Below are positions 47,591 to 59,250 of a stretch of DNA of 64,000 nt, piece by piece. Position 1 is the stretch's first letter, and every line of letters starts with the position of its first letter. A model generated the notes under the pieces. It had not been told where the DNA came from and searched no databases. It was given only the letters and a program-made list of their open reading frames with translations. Source of the stretch: Nageia nagi (lineage: Eukaryota; Pinophyta); NCBI GenBank assembly GCA_050084985.1, contig JBITNC010000001.1, positions 177,692,001-177,756,000 on the forward strand, read 5' to 3'. The translations under genes were made by a program, and so were the position numbers.

Positions 47591-48300
47591 AGCTAGATAT
47601 ATCTTGAGTGAGTGTCACAAGCTCTTTTCTTTTAGTTATGATGATATGTTATGCTTAGATACTAACCTTTTAGTGCATAAAATTGTAACATATCCTGATG
47701 CTAAGCTTATAAAGAAAAATCCTAGGAAATTCAATACATCACAATCTCTCTTGATCAAGGATGAGCTTCAAAAGCTCTTAAAATATCATTTTATAGAACC
47801 TATTGATTACATTGAGTGGGTTTTTAACATAGTTCCCATTAATAGGTTTGATGGTTGGATCCATATTTGTATGAAATTTTATGATCTTAACAAGGTCTTT
47901 CCTAAGGATGACTTTTCTTTACCCAACATTAACATCTTAGTTGACAATACAACAAGGTATGAAATGTTATCTCTTATGGATGGTTTTTATAACTATAATC
48001 AAATTTGGATAAATCCTCAAGATCAACATAAGATAACTTTTTCAACCCCTTAGGATCCTTATTGTTATAGGGTCATGTATTTCAATCTTAAGAATGCTAG
48101 TGTTACCTATCAAAGGGACATGACCTATATCTTCTATGACATGATGCATGATATAGTAGAATATTATGTTGATGATATTTTAGCCAAGTCCAAGATGCAC
48201 AAAGAGCATTGGGAGGTTATTTATAAGGATTTAATCACCTTATCAAGCATAACATCTTTTATATCATGTAGGGTAAGCTCTTAGGTTTCATAATGTTGAA
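47591..48300 (+). pseudogene. Element D reverse transcriptase
   Basis: Well-preserved RT. After YPDAKLIKKNPRKF come IKDELQKLLKYHFIEPIDY, IHICMKFYDLN, FSLPNINILVDN, MLSLMDGFYNYNQIWI and, after a TAG near 48,051, NASVTYQRDMTYIF. The catalytic EYYVDDILAKS (about 48,160-48,190) keeps both Asp residues of YVDD. Then a frameshift into the connection domain. The similarity to element B RT (same FPLPNI, LMDGF and TYIF wording) shows that the two elements are relatives. Confidence 0.9.
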
Positions 48301-48990
48301 ATGTGGCATTGAGATCAACCCTAAAAAAGATCAAAACCATTGTATACATGCCTTCAACTCATTACATAAAAACCTTGAGTAGTATTTAAGGTAAAATCCA
48401 AACCATCCATCGATTCATAGCTTATCTTTCAAATAAATGTCATCCTTTTAACAAGATCTTGAAGAAGGATGTTATGTTCAAATGGAATGTGTAATGCCAA
48501 CATGCTTTTGATCACATCAAGAGGTATCTCACCACTCCTCCTGTCTTGATCCCTCATAGAGATTGTATCCATTTCCATATCTATCTTTCAACAATTAATT
48601 TTCCCTTAAGTGTTATGATTGCCCAAAAGAACTATAAAGAAAAGAAAAAGCCATATATTACCTTAGTTATACTCTTGTTGCCTATGATATCAGATACATC
48701 TATATGGAGTATCTTTGCCTTGCCATCATTTTTGTAGCTAATAAATTACATCATTATATGCTTAATAATATGATGTACATAATTTCTCATGCTAATCCCC
48801 TCAAGTATATGATGAGCAAGACTTATCATAACTCTTGAATGTCTAAGAAGATCATGTTATTTCAAAGTTTGACCCTAAATCTTTTAGTCATATACTTGTT
48901 AAGGATCATATCATAATGGATCAATAGGCTAAAGCATCCTTGCAAGATATTTTTCCTCTGGATATCAATATTCTTGATGATGATATCTTT
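48301..48990 (+). pseudogene. Element D RNase H
   Basis: Readable in pieces: RFIAYLSNKCHPFNKILKK (about 48,412-48,470), TPPVLIPHRDCIHFHIYLST (48,536-48,594) and a C-terminal part to 48,840. Several stops and frameshifts break it. It precedes a second RNase H, as in element B. Confidence 0.78.
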
Positions 48991-49436
48991 AATATTGATG
49001 AAGAGGAAGAGTTTTTCGACACACATGAGAACTTTAACATGACTATGTACTTTTATGGATCGAAGTTTGAGCAAGGGGGAGGTGTAGGAGTTATCGTGTT
49101 TACACCTTAAGGATTCCCTATCCCTTATATTTTCAAGAGAACTTTTCCTTGCACCAATAACAATACTAAGTACAAAGCCTTGATCCTAGGTCTTAGGACC
49201 ATTATCAAGCTCAAGATTGAGAGGCTCATGATATATATCAACTCTCATTTTTTCATTAACCAAATATTTAGAGTTTATAAATGCCATAATGAACTTCTCA
49301 AGTCTTATAGGGAGGAGGATTTCAAGGTCCTCAAGTGGTTCAAGGGCTATAAGATTGATTCCACCCCTAGGTCAACCAATAGGTTCATGGATACCATGGA
49401 TTATTTAGGGTCATTAATTCCACCTAATCTTCATTA
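48991..49436 (+). pseudogene. Element D second (archaeal-type) RNase H
   Basis: MTMYFYGSKFEQGGGVGVIVF (from about 49,039) aligns with the FDGS block, with Tyr in place of the first catalytic Asp. NNNTKYKALILGL (about 49,157) has Lys for the catalytic Glu. The tail 49,180-49,436 is open. Catalysis is lost at two positions, unlike element B. Confidence 0.82.
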
Positions 49437-50782
49437 ACATATCTAGTATGTGGAAATTATGATCATTAAGGAGTCATATCTCAAGTCACCTTTCCCTTCT
49501 CCTCTCATCAAAGCTAATGTCAATGAGATTTCAATTGAATCTTAAGACTTGTGTTACAAGCAACTTCATGAGTACCTCAAGTAGAATTCCCTTCCTCCTA
49601 ACATTTCTTCCAATGAGAAACAAGACTTTAAGCATCAAGCCACTTGATATACACTTTTAGGGGACATCCTCTATAAGAGATCTTTTGATGAAGTCCTTCA
49701 ATGTATCAAGAATTATGACCAATAGATTCCATATCAAATTTTTATGATGATATTTATGATGGACACTTTAATGATATTGCTATAGCTAAATGTAGCCTAC
49801 AAATGGGTATGGAGTGTGAATACAACTAATATATCAATAAGTACATCAAGTGTTAACAACATGATCACCTTCAGCATATCCTATCTCAGCCTATCCAAGC
49901 CATGTGGCCTTTCATCCAATGGGGCTTCAATATTGTTGGTCAATTTTTTCTCCCTTTGTTAGGAGGTCATAAGTTCATTATCACCACTATTGGTTATGTT
50001 ACCAAGTGGGTTGAGATAATTCCTTTAGTCTCTATTACAAGTTCCAAGATCGCATCTTTTATAGAGATCATATCATATGTCAATTTGGTATTCCTACAAG
50101 GATCATTACAAATAATGGTCCTAATTTCAAGAATTGATATGTGAGGATAATGTGCAATTGATATCATATTAAATAGTCATTCTCCATGCCTTATTACCCA
50201 TAGAGTAATCATCAAGTCAAGGTGAACAATAAGATGATTATCATGATTATCAAGAATATGATCAATGAAAACCTTTGTTATTAGCATGAGTGTCTCCTAT
50301 ATGCTTTGTGGGCATATTGCAGTAGCATTTAGATACCCATAGTTGCTACCCCTTTCTCTCTCATTTATGATGCATAGGATATCATACCTCTTGAGCTTGA
50401 TATCCCTTTCTTATGTGTGTTGCTCAAGGATCTTATCCCTAATGAAGAGAGTGATCATGCTTGGCTATATCAAATTCTTTTTCTTGATGAGAGATGTATC
50501 AAAGCAATTGAGTATGATAAGGTTTATAAAGATCATATCAAGTGATCATTTAACAAGAAAGTCAAGCATCATGAGTTCCAAGTTGGCGACCTTGTTCTCA
50601 AAGAGAATCAACAATAGTCCCCTATCAAGCACCCTCTTAGGGATAAGTTTGTCCCTAATTGGCTAGGCACCTATATTGTCAAGCACATGATTGGTCTAAG
50701 TGTGTATCATCTCACATACTTAGAAGGATGGAAAGAGCTTGAGCCTATCAATATTATCCATATTCCTCCTTTTTATTCTTGA
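49437..50782 (+). pseudogene. Element D integrase
   Basis: Readable pieces include DILYKRSFDEVLQCI (about 49,665-49,712), the core start FIITTIGYVTKWVEIIPL (49,975-50,028) and the C-terminal WLGTYIVKHMIGLSVYHLTYLEG (about 50,660-50,728). It ends NIIHIPPFYS before TGA at 50,780-50,782, matching the end of element B integrase. There are many stops and frameshifts. About 30 bases of spacer follow before element E interrupts the element. Confidence 0.82.
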
Positions 50783-50810
50783 TCTTCTTAGTTTTGTTTT
50801 GTGTGTTAAT

Positions 50811-50815
50811 CTTAT
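50811..50815 (+). repeat. Left target-site duplication of element E (CTTAT)
   Basis: Partner CATAT at 62,237-62,241 matches at four of five positions. Confidence 0.6.
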
Positions 50816-51793
50816 TGATGAACGTTGAATTTAGATGTTATTATATTTTTTTGTACCATTCTATTTCCCTAATCCATCATTTAAACCTTTCCATTATACC
50901 CATAATCTAAGTGAATATTCATTATTAATATAGGTATTTGTGTTTATTTGACTAACCTACAAATTAATGTATTAGCAAGCTTTTAAAGTAGAATAGGTCA
51001 TTTTATGTCAAATTTGCCAAGTTTTGGTGCCTTCATGAGACCATGTTCATAATAGATTGTATCTTGGTATTAAAGGCAAGAAGATACCTAATTTTAGAGC
51101 TATCATTCACACCCACAGATCATGTTTAGTGCTAGCTTGAGTAGTGGCATTCTTCAATCACTCATTTATGAAATCATGGAGAAATTGTAGCCATTTTATA
51201 ATTAATAGGAATGAGGAATATTTACTATTTTTGTTTTGATTCATATTGATGTTTAAGTTTTGTTGAGTTCATTCTTTGTTAGCCACTAAATCATTCCTTG
51301 TAGATTCACAGGAAGGGCCCCCTTGAATCAAATAGAGAATGCTTCAGTGGTTAGTAGTATAGTTTATACATTTACATTTTCATGAAGTTTTATGTTTATG
51401 TTATGGCAACATTTATTCCTAGTGGTAATAAATTATTGTGTAGTCTTGCTTAATTTGTGTCAACTTTCCTTAAAGAGTTATTTATGTATAGCTTATTTCC
51501 AATTTCCTATTAACATAGTTCTACTTTCTTGTAAAACTTGTTTCTTATTTCCTGTTATAACTAGGTTTTATCAATTTTGGTTCTATTCAATTTTAGTTAT
51601 TTCATTTTAGCATTAGTTCCATCATAGAAATACTTCCAGGATCTAAAAAAATCCCACTTTGCATCCTTTGGGATTTGAGATAATTAATTAGGCATTTTAC
51701 ATGATAATCCTATTGTGCATATACATTACCAAATCCTTCATAAGCCCCCTTCCTAGATTGACTTAAAATGATATACATCAAGAATAACCATCA
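50816..51793 (+). repeat. 5' LTR of element E (978 bp)
   Basis: Begins TGATGAACGTTGAATTTAGATG and ends AATAACCATCA. It matches 61,100-62,236 throughout, apart from a block of about 159 bases found only in the right copy. The open frame at 51,392-51,610 lies inside the LTR and is not a gene. Confidence 0.92.
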
Positions 51794-51796
51794 TTT

Positions 51797-51817
51797 TGGT
51801 AGCATTTTTGAGGAAGG
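51797..51817 (+). promoter_or_regulatory. Decayed primer-binding site of element E, tRNA-Asp type likely
   Basis: Three bases after the LTR, TGGTAGCATTTTTGAGGAAG lines up with the Athila/Tat tRNA-Asp site TGGCGCCGTTGCCGGGGAAG. Thirteen of 21 positions agree (counting the final G at 51,817), and six of eight differences are C to T or G to A. Confidence 0.55.
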
Positions 51818-51948
51818 AGTTTAAGTAGTAGAGTTCCTATTGGTTAGATCATAATACAAAGGAGTGACAGAGAAAAAATTTATGTTTGCTTTTGTCTATT
51901 CCCTATGCATTTTTGAAATAGATCATTTTTCTTTCATTAGTGTAGTGC

Positions 51949-53570
51949 ATGTCTCTTCCTAGAGCTAGAGATACAAGAGGATGATTTGTGAAGAATCAAG
52001 GTAGTGAAAGGCAAGTTCAAAATTATGAGGGAGAATCTATTAGTAGTAATAAAGATACCATAAGATAAGATAACATCAAAGAAATAAATTATACGGATCA
52101 AATCCTTGAGGAAGAATATCATCATACCATGGGGGAGGTAAATAATAACTACATGCAGGTGCTAATCAAGTGATATTTTAGTTTGCCATCAATACTCCTA
52201 CTAATGAGACCAGGATCAAGTCCATTTCTCTTGTAGTGATCCCTACATTTTTTGGAAATCCCCATGAAGAACTTTATGTGTTCTTATTTTAGTTTTATGT
52301 GTTGTATAGAATGTATGACTATATGAAAGATGCACACAAACTCAAATTATTTCCTTCAACACTCAAATATCAAGCTCTAATATGGTTTATGGGACTTAGG
52401 AATAAAGGAATTGCTACATGGGATGCCATAAAGATTGAGTTTTTGAACAAGTATCAAGACTACTACAGAGGAAGGGAGACCAAGGATGAAGTTCTGAGGA
52501 TGCAACAAAAAGAAGATGAGATATTGGAGGACTATTTGGAGAGGTTTCAATTCAACCTTCAGCACTCCAAACACTCTACAATACCTAAGGATGCATTGAA
52601 AGTAATATTTCTTAAAGGTATGTTAGATGAATGTCTAGATGCTTTAAATTTGATGTTTAGTGGGGACATATTCCAACTTAGCTTTGATGATATCAAAACA
52701 CTGTGTCAAAAATATTCATGATCCATAATGAGGAAAAGAGAGGCTTTCAAAGCTACATGGGTAATAGGAGAGCACAACTCAAAGAATAATAGTGGTGTTA
52801 GGAAAGGAGAGATCAATAATCTACTAGAATCCTTTAAAATGGATACAATCTCTACTTTCTCTAGTTCTATGGATTGATTCACAACGATGAAAAACATGGA
52901 GGAGGCTAAAAATGTTTTGTCTATGTATTACCCTAAATGTGCAAAAAGGCATGCTCAAAATGAATGTCCCTTAAATAAAATGACAATATGCAGCATTTAT
53001 CAAGATCCTCATGAAATAGATGACTCTCCAGCATTACCTCAAATCGAGAATGTTTTTTCAGCTTAGTTTTAGGGATTATGAAGATATTAATATGCTAAAT
53101 CAAAGGATATTTGGTGGTTAGTATGCTCCATAATAGATGCCATGGAATTAACCATAACCCTAATTTAATGTAAATTAGCAACAAGGTCAATAAAATGACC
53201 CTTATCAGAGGAGACAACAATTTTACCAACAACTCATGCAACAATAAGGGGGATATTATTAGTACTACCAAAAACCATATTACCAACAAATGCCATAGCA
53301 AGTGTTATTACTAGCATCTAAATATGAATGTAGCAACCCTATTTTTAGCAATAGCAATTATTACTAGCATCTACATTAATTCAACCTCAACAGTAGTTGG
53401 TTCAAGTAGTACCTTCACAATAATAATAATAGTAGCAATAAATGCCTCCCATATAGTTTCCAACCTATCCAATTGCTAATCCAAATAGAAATAAAGTAGC
53501 ATAAGTATATTATGCATAAGATAATAGACATATGTAGTGAATGTTATACAAACAAGTTTAGGAAGGACAT
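51949..53570 (+). pseudogene. Element E gag
   Basis: A probable ATG is at 51,949 (MSLPRARDTRG). After a frameshift near 52,170 the capsid domain follows: VVIPTFFGNPHEELYVF (about 52,230), LKLFPSTLKYQALIWFMGL, IEFLNKYQDYYRGRETKDEV, EILEDYLERFQFNLQ (52,299-52,721). A Cys-rich remnant, CAKRHAQNECPL, lies near 52,938. The region 53,160-53,480 is a former Gln/Tyr-rich tract in which many CAA/CAG codons have become TAA/TAG, so stops cluster there. Confidence 0.83.
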
Positions 53571-53699
53571 TCCAAGATCCTTTTGCTCCCATTATAGAAG
53601 AAGCAGAGGAAGATGGCTCACTAATAGCAACACAAGAGAACCAACTAAAAGATATGCATTAGGAGATGCAACAACAAGGTACTAATCCACCTTTTCCTA

Positions 53700-54296
53700 A
53701 ATGTCTAGGGTAGCAAAACCATTAAAAATTATTACTAAAACAAAATTTGATATAATGGATGAACTAAAAAATATTTATGTTAGAATACCTTTACTACAAG
53801 CTTTAAAAGATGTTCTCATTTATTAAAAAGTAGTAAAAGAAATACAAGGAGAAAGAAACAAGATCCTAATATCATACATGTGATAGGGTAGTTGGTTGAA
53901 CTCATGTTAGGAAAGAGAATAGTTCCTAAATATGGTGATCTTGTATGTCCCTTAGTTACTATCACAATAAATAACAATTGTATATCAAATGTACTAGTGG
54001 ATTTAGGAGCTGCTATTAATGTAATGACTTATGAGACCATGAAAAAAATTAGACGAACTAAAGATAGACCTACCAGTATAGTTCTCCAACTAGCAAATAG
54101 GTCGACAATTGTGCCATATGGTGTAGGAGACTCAGTACTTGTAGTAGTAGACTCATGTGAGTATCCAGTGGACTTCATGATTATCAAGATCAAATCAAAT
54201 ATAGGATATCCAATGATACTTACAAGAAATTGGTTAGCTATAATAGATGCATACATTGAGTGTAGGATAGATAAAATATTGATTTTAAACAAATAA
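53700..54296 (+). pseudogene. Element E aspartic protease
   Basis: Open from 53,892 to 54,296. After MVELMLGKRIVPKYGDL comes ISNVLVDLGAAINVM, the active site in the Athila-type form D-L-G-A. Next are TSIVLQLANRSTIVPYGVG and FMIIKIKSNIGYPMILTRNWLA, the hydrophobic second half. Upstream, KPLKIITKTKFDIMDELKNI (about 53,718) links gag to protease. It would release Gag and Pol proteins. Confidence 0.85.
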
Positions 54297-54299
54297 TAT

Positions 54300-55590
54300 A
54301 GTCATATGCTCTCCAAAAAAATTGATAAGTGCAAAAAAATCTCTTATGGGTTGATCACATAGATAATGATAGCTTGGTTCTTCCAGTACTCACTTTAGAT
54401 CAAAGGCCTTTCATACAAGAGAATGATGAAGATGATGTGTTAGAGTTATTCCATTCAATCATCCCTATCTTCAAAAGATGTAAATGAGGACCCTTGGTAG
54501 AATTAGTGGAAGCTCAATTACCTGAAAAGACTATGGAGTTTTTGCTAAGGAAAAAATTGAATATTAATAATAACATATCAATAGAAGAGGAAAATCAACT
54601 GCTTGACATGTTGAGTAAGCACAACAATGCCTTTTCATGGACTTATTAGGACATGTAGGGAATTATCCCTCAAGTGTGCACTCATCACATCTACATACAA
54701 GATAATGCTAAACTAGATCAACAATTAACTAGAAGACTAAACCTGGCCATGAGAGAGATAGTAAAATAAGAAATCCAAAAACTCTTAGAAGTTGGTTTCA
54801 TCTATCTTATATCTTATAATGAGTGGGTTTCTCCACTAGTAGTAGTGCCCAAGAAGAATGGAAAGTGGAGGATATGTGTTGATTACAAGGAATTGAATAA
54901 GGCAACCAGGAAAGACCATTTTCCTTTGCCATACATTGATCAAGTCTTGGATAACCTTTTAGGTAAAAGTATTTTTCCTTCCTAGATGGTTTCAATGGAT
55001 ATCAGATCCAAGTTACTCAATCAAACCATAACAAGACCACCTTTACATGCCCATGGGGCACCTATGTGTATAGAGTCCTTCCCTATGGTCGATGTAATGA
55101 ACCAATAATATTTTAAAGAGTTATTCTTTGTATATCCTATGATTTATCAACTTGTGTAAAAGTATATATAAATGACTTCACCTATTTTAGTGAGACATTT
55201 ATTGAAACTTTGAAAACTTTATAAAATGTACTAAAGAGATGCAAGGATACCAATCTCTCACTAAGAAATGAGAAATTTCACTTAAGGATGATAGAAGGGA
55301 TGGTCCTAGGCCATCATGTTTTAGCCCAAGGATTGAAGGTTGATGAAACAAAATTGAAGTAATCCAACAACTAACACCTCCTAAGATGGTAAAAGAGGTA
55401 AGGAGTTTCCTTGGCCATGTAGGTTATTATAGGAGGTTTGTGAAGGACTTGAATGAGATAGTAACCCCATTATTTGATCTATTATCTAAAGAAAATGAGT
55501 TCAATTGGACATCTACATGTCAAAATGTATTTGAATTACTAAAGGAAAGTTTGATCATCACACCAATATTGCAAGGTCCTAATTAGAAGC
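54300..55590 (+). pseudogene. Element E reverse transcriptase
   Basis: Fingers and palm: EWVSPLVVVPKKNGKWRICV and HFPLPYIDQVLDNLLGKS (54,820-54,965), then FLDGFNGYQIQVTQ, FTCPWGTYVYRVLPYG and the catalytic VYINDFTYF (about 55,155; normally YIDD or FMDD). The thumb contains EKFHLRMIEGMVLGHHV. The connection at 55,386-55,586 is open: [19 protein letters not shown]. One frameshift lies near 54,975 and another near 55,355. Confidence 0.9.
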
Positions 55591-56060
55591 TCCCATTCCA
55601 CATATATATTAATGCTTTAGATAAAACCATAGGAGTAGTACTGAGATAAAAGGAAGATAAGCATTATCATACCATATGTTATATAAGCAAAATATTGAAG
55701 GCTATTGAGCTAAATTACATGGTAATAGAAAAGAAGTTCTTAGTATTCATTCATGCTATCAACAAATTCTAACACTACATAATAGGTTACTTTGTATTTG
55801 TACACACTAATCATGCTACCATTTGTTACTTAATGTATAAAACCATTTTGAATGGTAGGATAATCAAATGGTTGCTACTTATATAGGAATTTGATGTCCA
55901 AATAGTAGATAAACTAGGCAAGGAGAACGTAGTGGTAGATTTTCTATCAAGGGTTTGACATCAAGTAAAAGATGAATTTGTGGATGACTAGTTTCCAAAT
56001 GAACATCTCTTTTCTCTAACAACATCAATACCTTGGTTTGCTAATATTGCAAACTACCTA
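55591..56060 (+). pseudogene. Element E RNase H
   Basis: Pieces include the start block LPFHIYINALDKTIG with a K-E-D-K-HHTI-YYISK pattern (55,590-55,690) and an AIEL-YMVIEKKFL pattern (about 55,700-55,745). The end, KLGKENVVVDFLSRV (about 55,912-55,957), is typical of the RNase H to integrase joint. No archaeal-type second RNase H follows, unlike elements B and D. Confidence 0.8.
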
Positions 56061-57343
56061 GCAACTAGTATACTGCCTAATCACTTCACTTAAAAAGAAA
56101 AATCTATACTTATTAGGAAAATTTCTTTCTTTAGCTAGATTGGAGGTTATTTATTTAAACTAGGGATGAAAAATGTATTAAGAAGGTGTGTTAGAGAATA
56201 TGAAACATTTGAAATCTTATGATCTTGCCATGATGATCCTTATGGTGGCCACTTTGTAGCAAAAAGAACAACACTCAAGGTAATGCATGTAGGTTATCAC
56301 TAGCCTTCCATATTCAAGGATGCAGTTGAGTACATTAAGCACTATGATCAATGTCAAGGGGAGGAAAAACTATAAAGACTACTAAGATGCCTCTCTAACC
56401 ATAATAAATGGGGAATGGATTTCATAGGTCTAATCAACCCACCATCTAATCAAAATGAATACATATTAGTCTGCATAGATTATGTAACAAAGTGGGTAGA
56501 GGTAAGACCATTAAAACATGCCAGATAAGAGAATATTTAAAACTTCCTATATGAGGAAATATTCACTAGGTATGGAGTGCCAAGAGAATTGGTAACCGAT
56601 CAGGGAACATAGTTTACATCCAATCTAATAAAGGAGTTGGTAAATTAATATGAGATTAGACATTGAAAATCAACACTTTACCACCCCCAAGCTAATGCCT
56701 AGGTAGAGGTTACCAATAGGGAATTGGAAAACATTCTCACCAAAATAGTAGCTCTACATAGAAAAGGTTAGGTAAACAAATTACTTGAAGTGGTTTGGTA
56801 ATATAGCATAACAAGGAAAACCAAAATAAGATTCACACCATTCGAGCTTGTATATGGAAAGAAAGTGGTATTACCAAATTGAATTTGAAATAAAGACATT
56901 AACAATGGTTGTAGATGTAGGCATTGATTTATTAGCAGCATAGAAAGAAAGGATAGATGAACTTCATGGTTTATATGAAAGCAAACTCCAAGCATTATAG
57001 TACACAAAACTTGTACAAAATTGTAGGAAGGCTTGGCATGACATATTCATTAAAAAAAGAAATTTTAGGTAGGTGACTGGGCCTTACTATTTGATTCAAG
57101 ATTCATGGAATTCAAAGGAAAGCTATAGAACCATTGGCTAAGACCATATGAGGTTGACACTATTTTTGAAAATGGGGTAGTAAAATGTAGAATAATAAAT
57201 GAGCACAAATATCCATTAATGGCTAATAAACATAGGTTAAAAATCTATAACAAACCAATCTCCAAGGACAAATTTACTACTAAGTTACAAACGCAGACTC
57301 AACTTGCCATGGTTGAGCTTACTTTCACCATACTTACATGAGT
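56061..57343 (+). pseudogene. Element E integrase
   Basis: The zinc region has LRRCVREYETFEIL and HDDPYGGHFVAKRTTLKVM (56,180-56,290), then YIKHYDQCQ. The core is KWGMDFIGLINPPSNQNEYI, CIDYVTKWVEVRPL, RYGVPRELVTDQGT (56,400-56,610) and YHPQANA. The C-terminal part has FTPFELVYGKKVVLP (about 56,835) and FMEFKGKL with WLRPYEVDTIFENGVVKC (57,095-57,190). The D,D core residues are visible. Stops are mostly TAG. No chromodomain. Confidence 0.88.
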
Positions 57344-58107
57344 CAACATAAAGAGGAATAATGAGATACAACTAACTCATTGATCTCTAGAAGTTGTACA
57401 TATCATTCAAAATTATATAAGAGATTATATATGTTTTTATTTCTGACTAGTGCATAATGAACAAATCTATCCTTTTGGATATTTACTTCATCCCAACTAG
57501 TGAGAAATCATTCTAATTTTATTTCATTGTAAGAACTTCCAAGCAAACTAGGAACCACAAGATATTCCAACATCAACATGAGTCATCAACAAAACTAACA
57601 ACACCAACATGGACATACATATTAGCAAAGAAAATTCAATATCATATGAATTTTTGTCTTATTGATGAATTATCACATCAACCTTAGTGCACATCAGGTT
57701 ATATTTTCAAATAGATATCAATATGTAAATTAATATTTTATATTCACTTTGGTTACCTTTTAATCATGAAGTCATTACATGCATCAAATTTCATTCATAC
57801 ATCATTTCAATATCAATCCAATTAGTTTTCATAAACTTCACATTCTACAAGCCTAATCTTTACCATCCTACTCTTCACATCTATGGATAGATGTCATATC
57901 TTTAGCTAGGGGGAGGTTCGGAATAACCTTTTATTATCATAAGGTCATTATCACATATCTAATGTTGAAAATGATAGCTTAGAGGTAGCAATAGTTCAAC
58001 ATGAATTATGAAGGTTCCACGTGTTTAGGTTAAGTGAATTGGATGTAGTGTATCAGCTATAAAAAAAATTTTGAATCCCTTATGAGTTTTGAAAGTTTAG
58101 GGTTGTA
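57344..58107 (+). other. Spacer of element E between integrase and the extra frame
   Basis: No supported frame. It contains a purine-rich CTAGGGGGAGG at about 57,907-57,917, resembling an internal polypurine tract, and an A-rich CTATAAAAAAAA at about 58,050-58,062 that could act as a TATA box for the downstream frame. Confidence 0.45.
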
Positions 58108-58869
58108 ATGTCAAACTTCATATGCCATGAACCTCTTAACAAGGTAGGCATTTCCACATCACATAGTACAATTGAAGAATTTGAAAAAGCAGGGTGGATG
58201 ACATTTGTAGATAGGCTGCATGGGTTCAATTTATAGGTTGCAAAAGAGTTTGCCAGAAATTTTCAAGTAGAATATACGGTTATAAGGGGAAAGTAGATTA
58301 ATTAAATAAAGGATATCATTGTAGCTAGTATAGGGTTGCAATAAAATGGAGAAATATGGTTTAAGATGTAGTCCTCAAAGTGCAAGAAGATGTTCAAGAT
58401 GGCAGAAGATAAACTTAGCATATAGAATAAGGAATCAAATGAATTTTGCTACTTGGATACTTGGAAGAGGTAGCATTTCATATCATTTCCTATTTTACCT
58501 ATGAAGGATGTTATTCTTATGTATTTTTTGCATCATGTGAGGTTATTGACTCATCTACATCATGGTTATTATGTTAATATTCCTTTCTATCTAAGACATT
58601 ATTTGTATATAATGGCACTACAATTTAAGAAATTTTGTGCAAATAGCTTAGCTCATCATGGATTGATTAGGTTAATTGTAGAGTTTAATTTATAATTAAA
58701 TTATCCCATTATGCAATGGGAATAATTTTTAGAGTTAGGGTTGCAGTCAAGAGGGAAAGTAGAAGGGAAAACTGCAAAATAGACTCCAAGATAATCTTCA
58801 AGAATAAAATCCTCAAAGAAACAACCCATAGGAGAACAAGAAGAGGACCATGAAGAGTATAAGGAACCC

Positions 58870-59250
58870 TTAAGTTCTATAAATTTTGAAATTGAGACAA
58901 AGATAGAATTAGAGTTAGAACCAAAGCCAATGATAAAAGGGAAAAGGAAAATGAAAAGTTTAAACAAAGTCTAGTAAGAAATTAAGGAGGCCTAGAAGGT
59001 TGATGGATTCTATAGGAAAGAAGCCTTTGAAGGAATTTAGTCTAATCAACATAACTATAGAGTTTGAAATAGCATCTAAATTTGATGAAGAAATAGATTT
59101 AGAGCCCAAGCCAAATAGTAAGAGAAAGGAAAAAAGATAATCCTAACCAAGTCTAGCAAAGAGTTGAGAAAGTCTCAATGGTTATCTGCTTCTAATAAAA
59201 AAGAGTCTTTAAGGGAATCAATTCCAATTAATTTAGTAGAGCAATCTAAA
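58870..59250 (+). repeat. Internal duplication inside the element E extra frame (about 180 bp unit)
   Basis: The pieces NFEIETKIELELEPKPMIKG and IEFEIASKFDEEIDLEPKPN, each followed by a basic run and an S-K-E block (KSLNK / TKSSKELRKS), occur in tandem. The first starts near 58,878 and the second near 59,055. Seen in translation and in DNA (GAGCCCAAGCCAA against GAACCAAAGCCAA). Confidence 0.7.
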
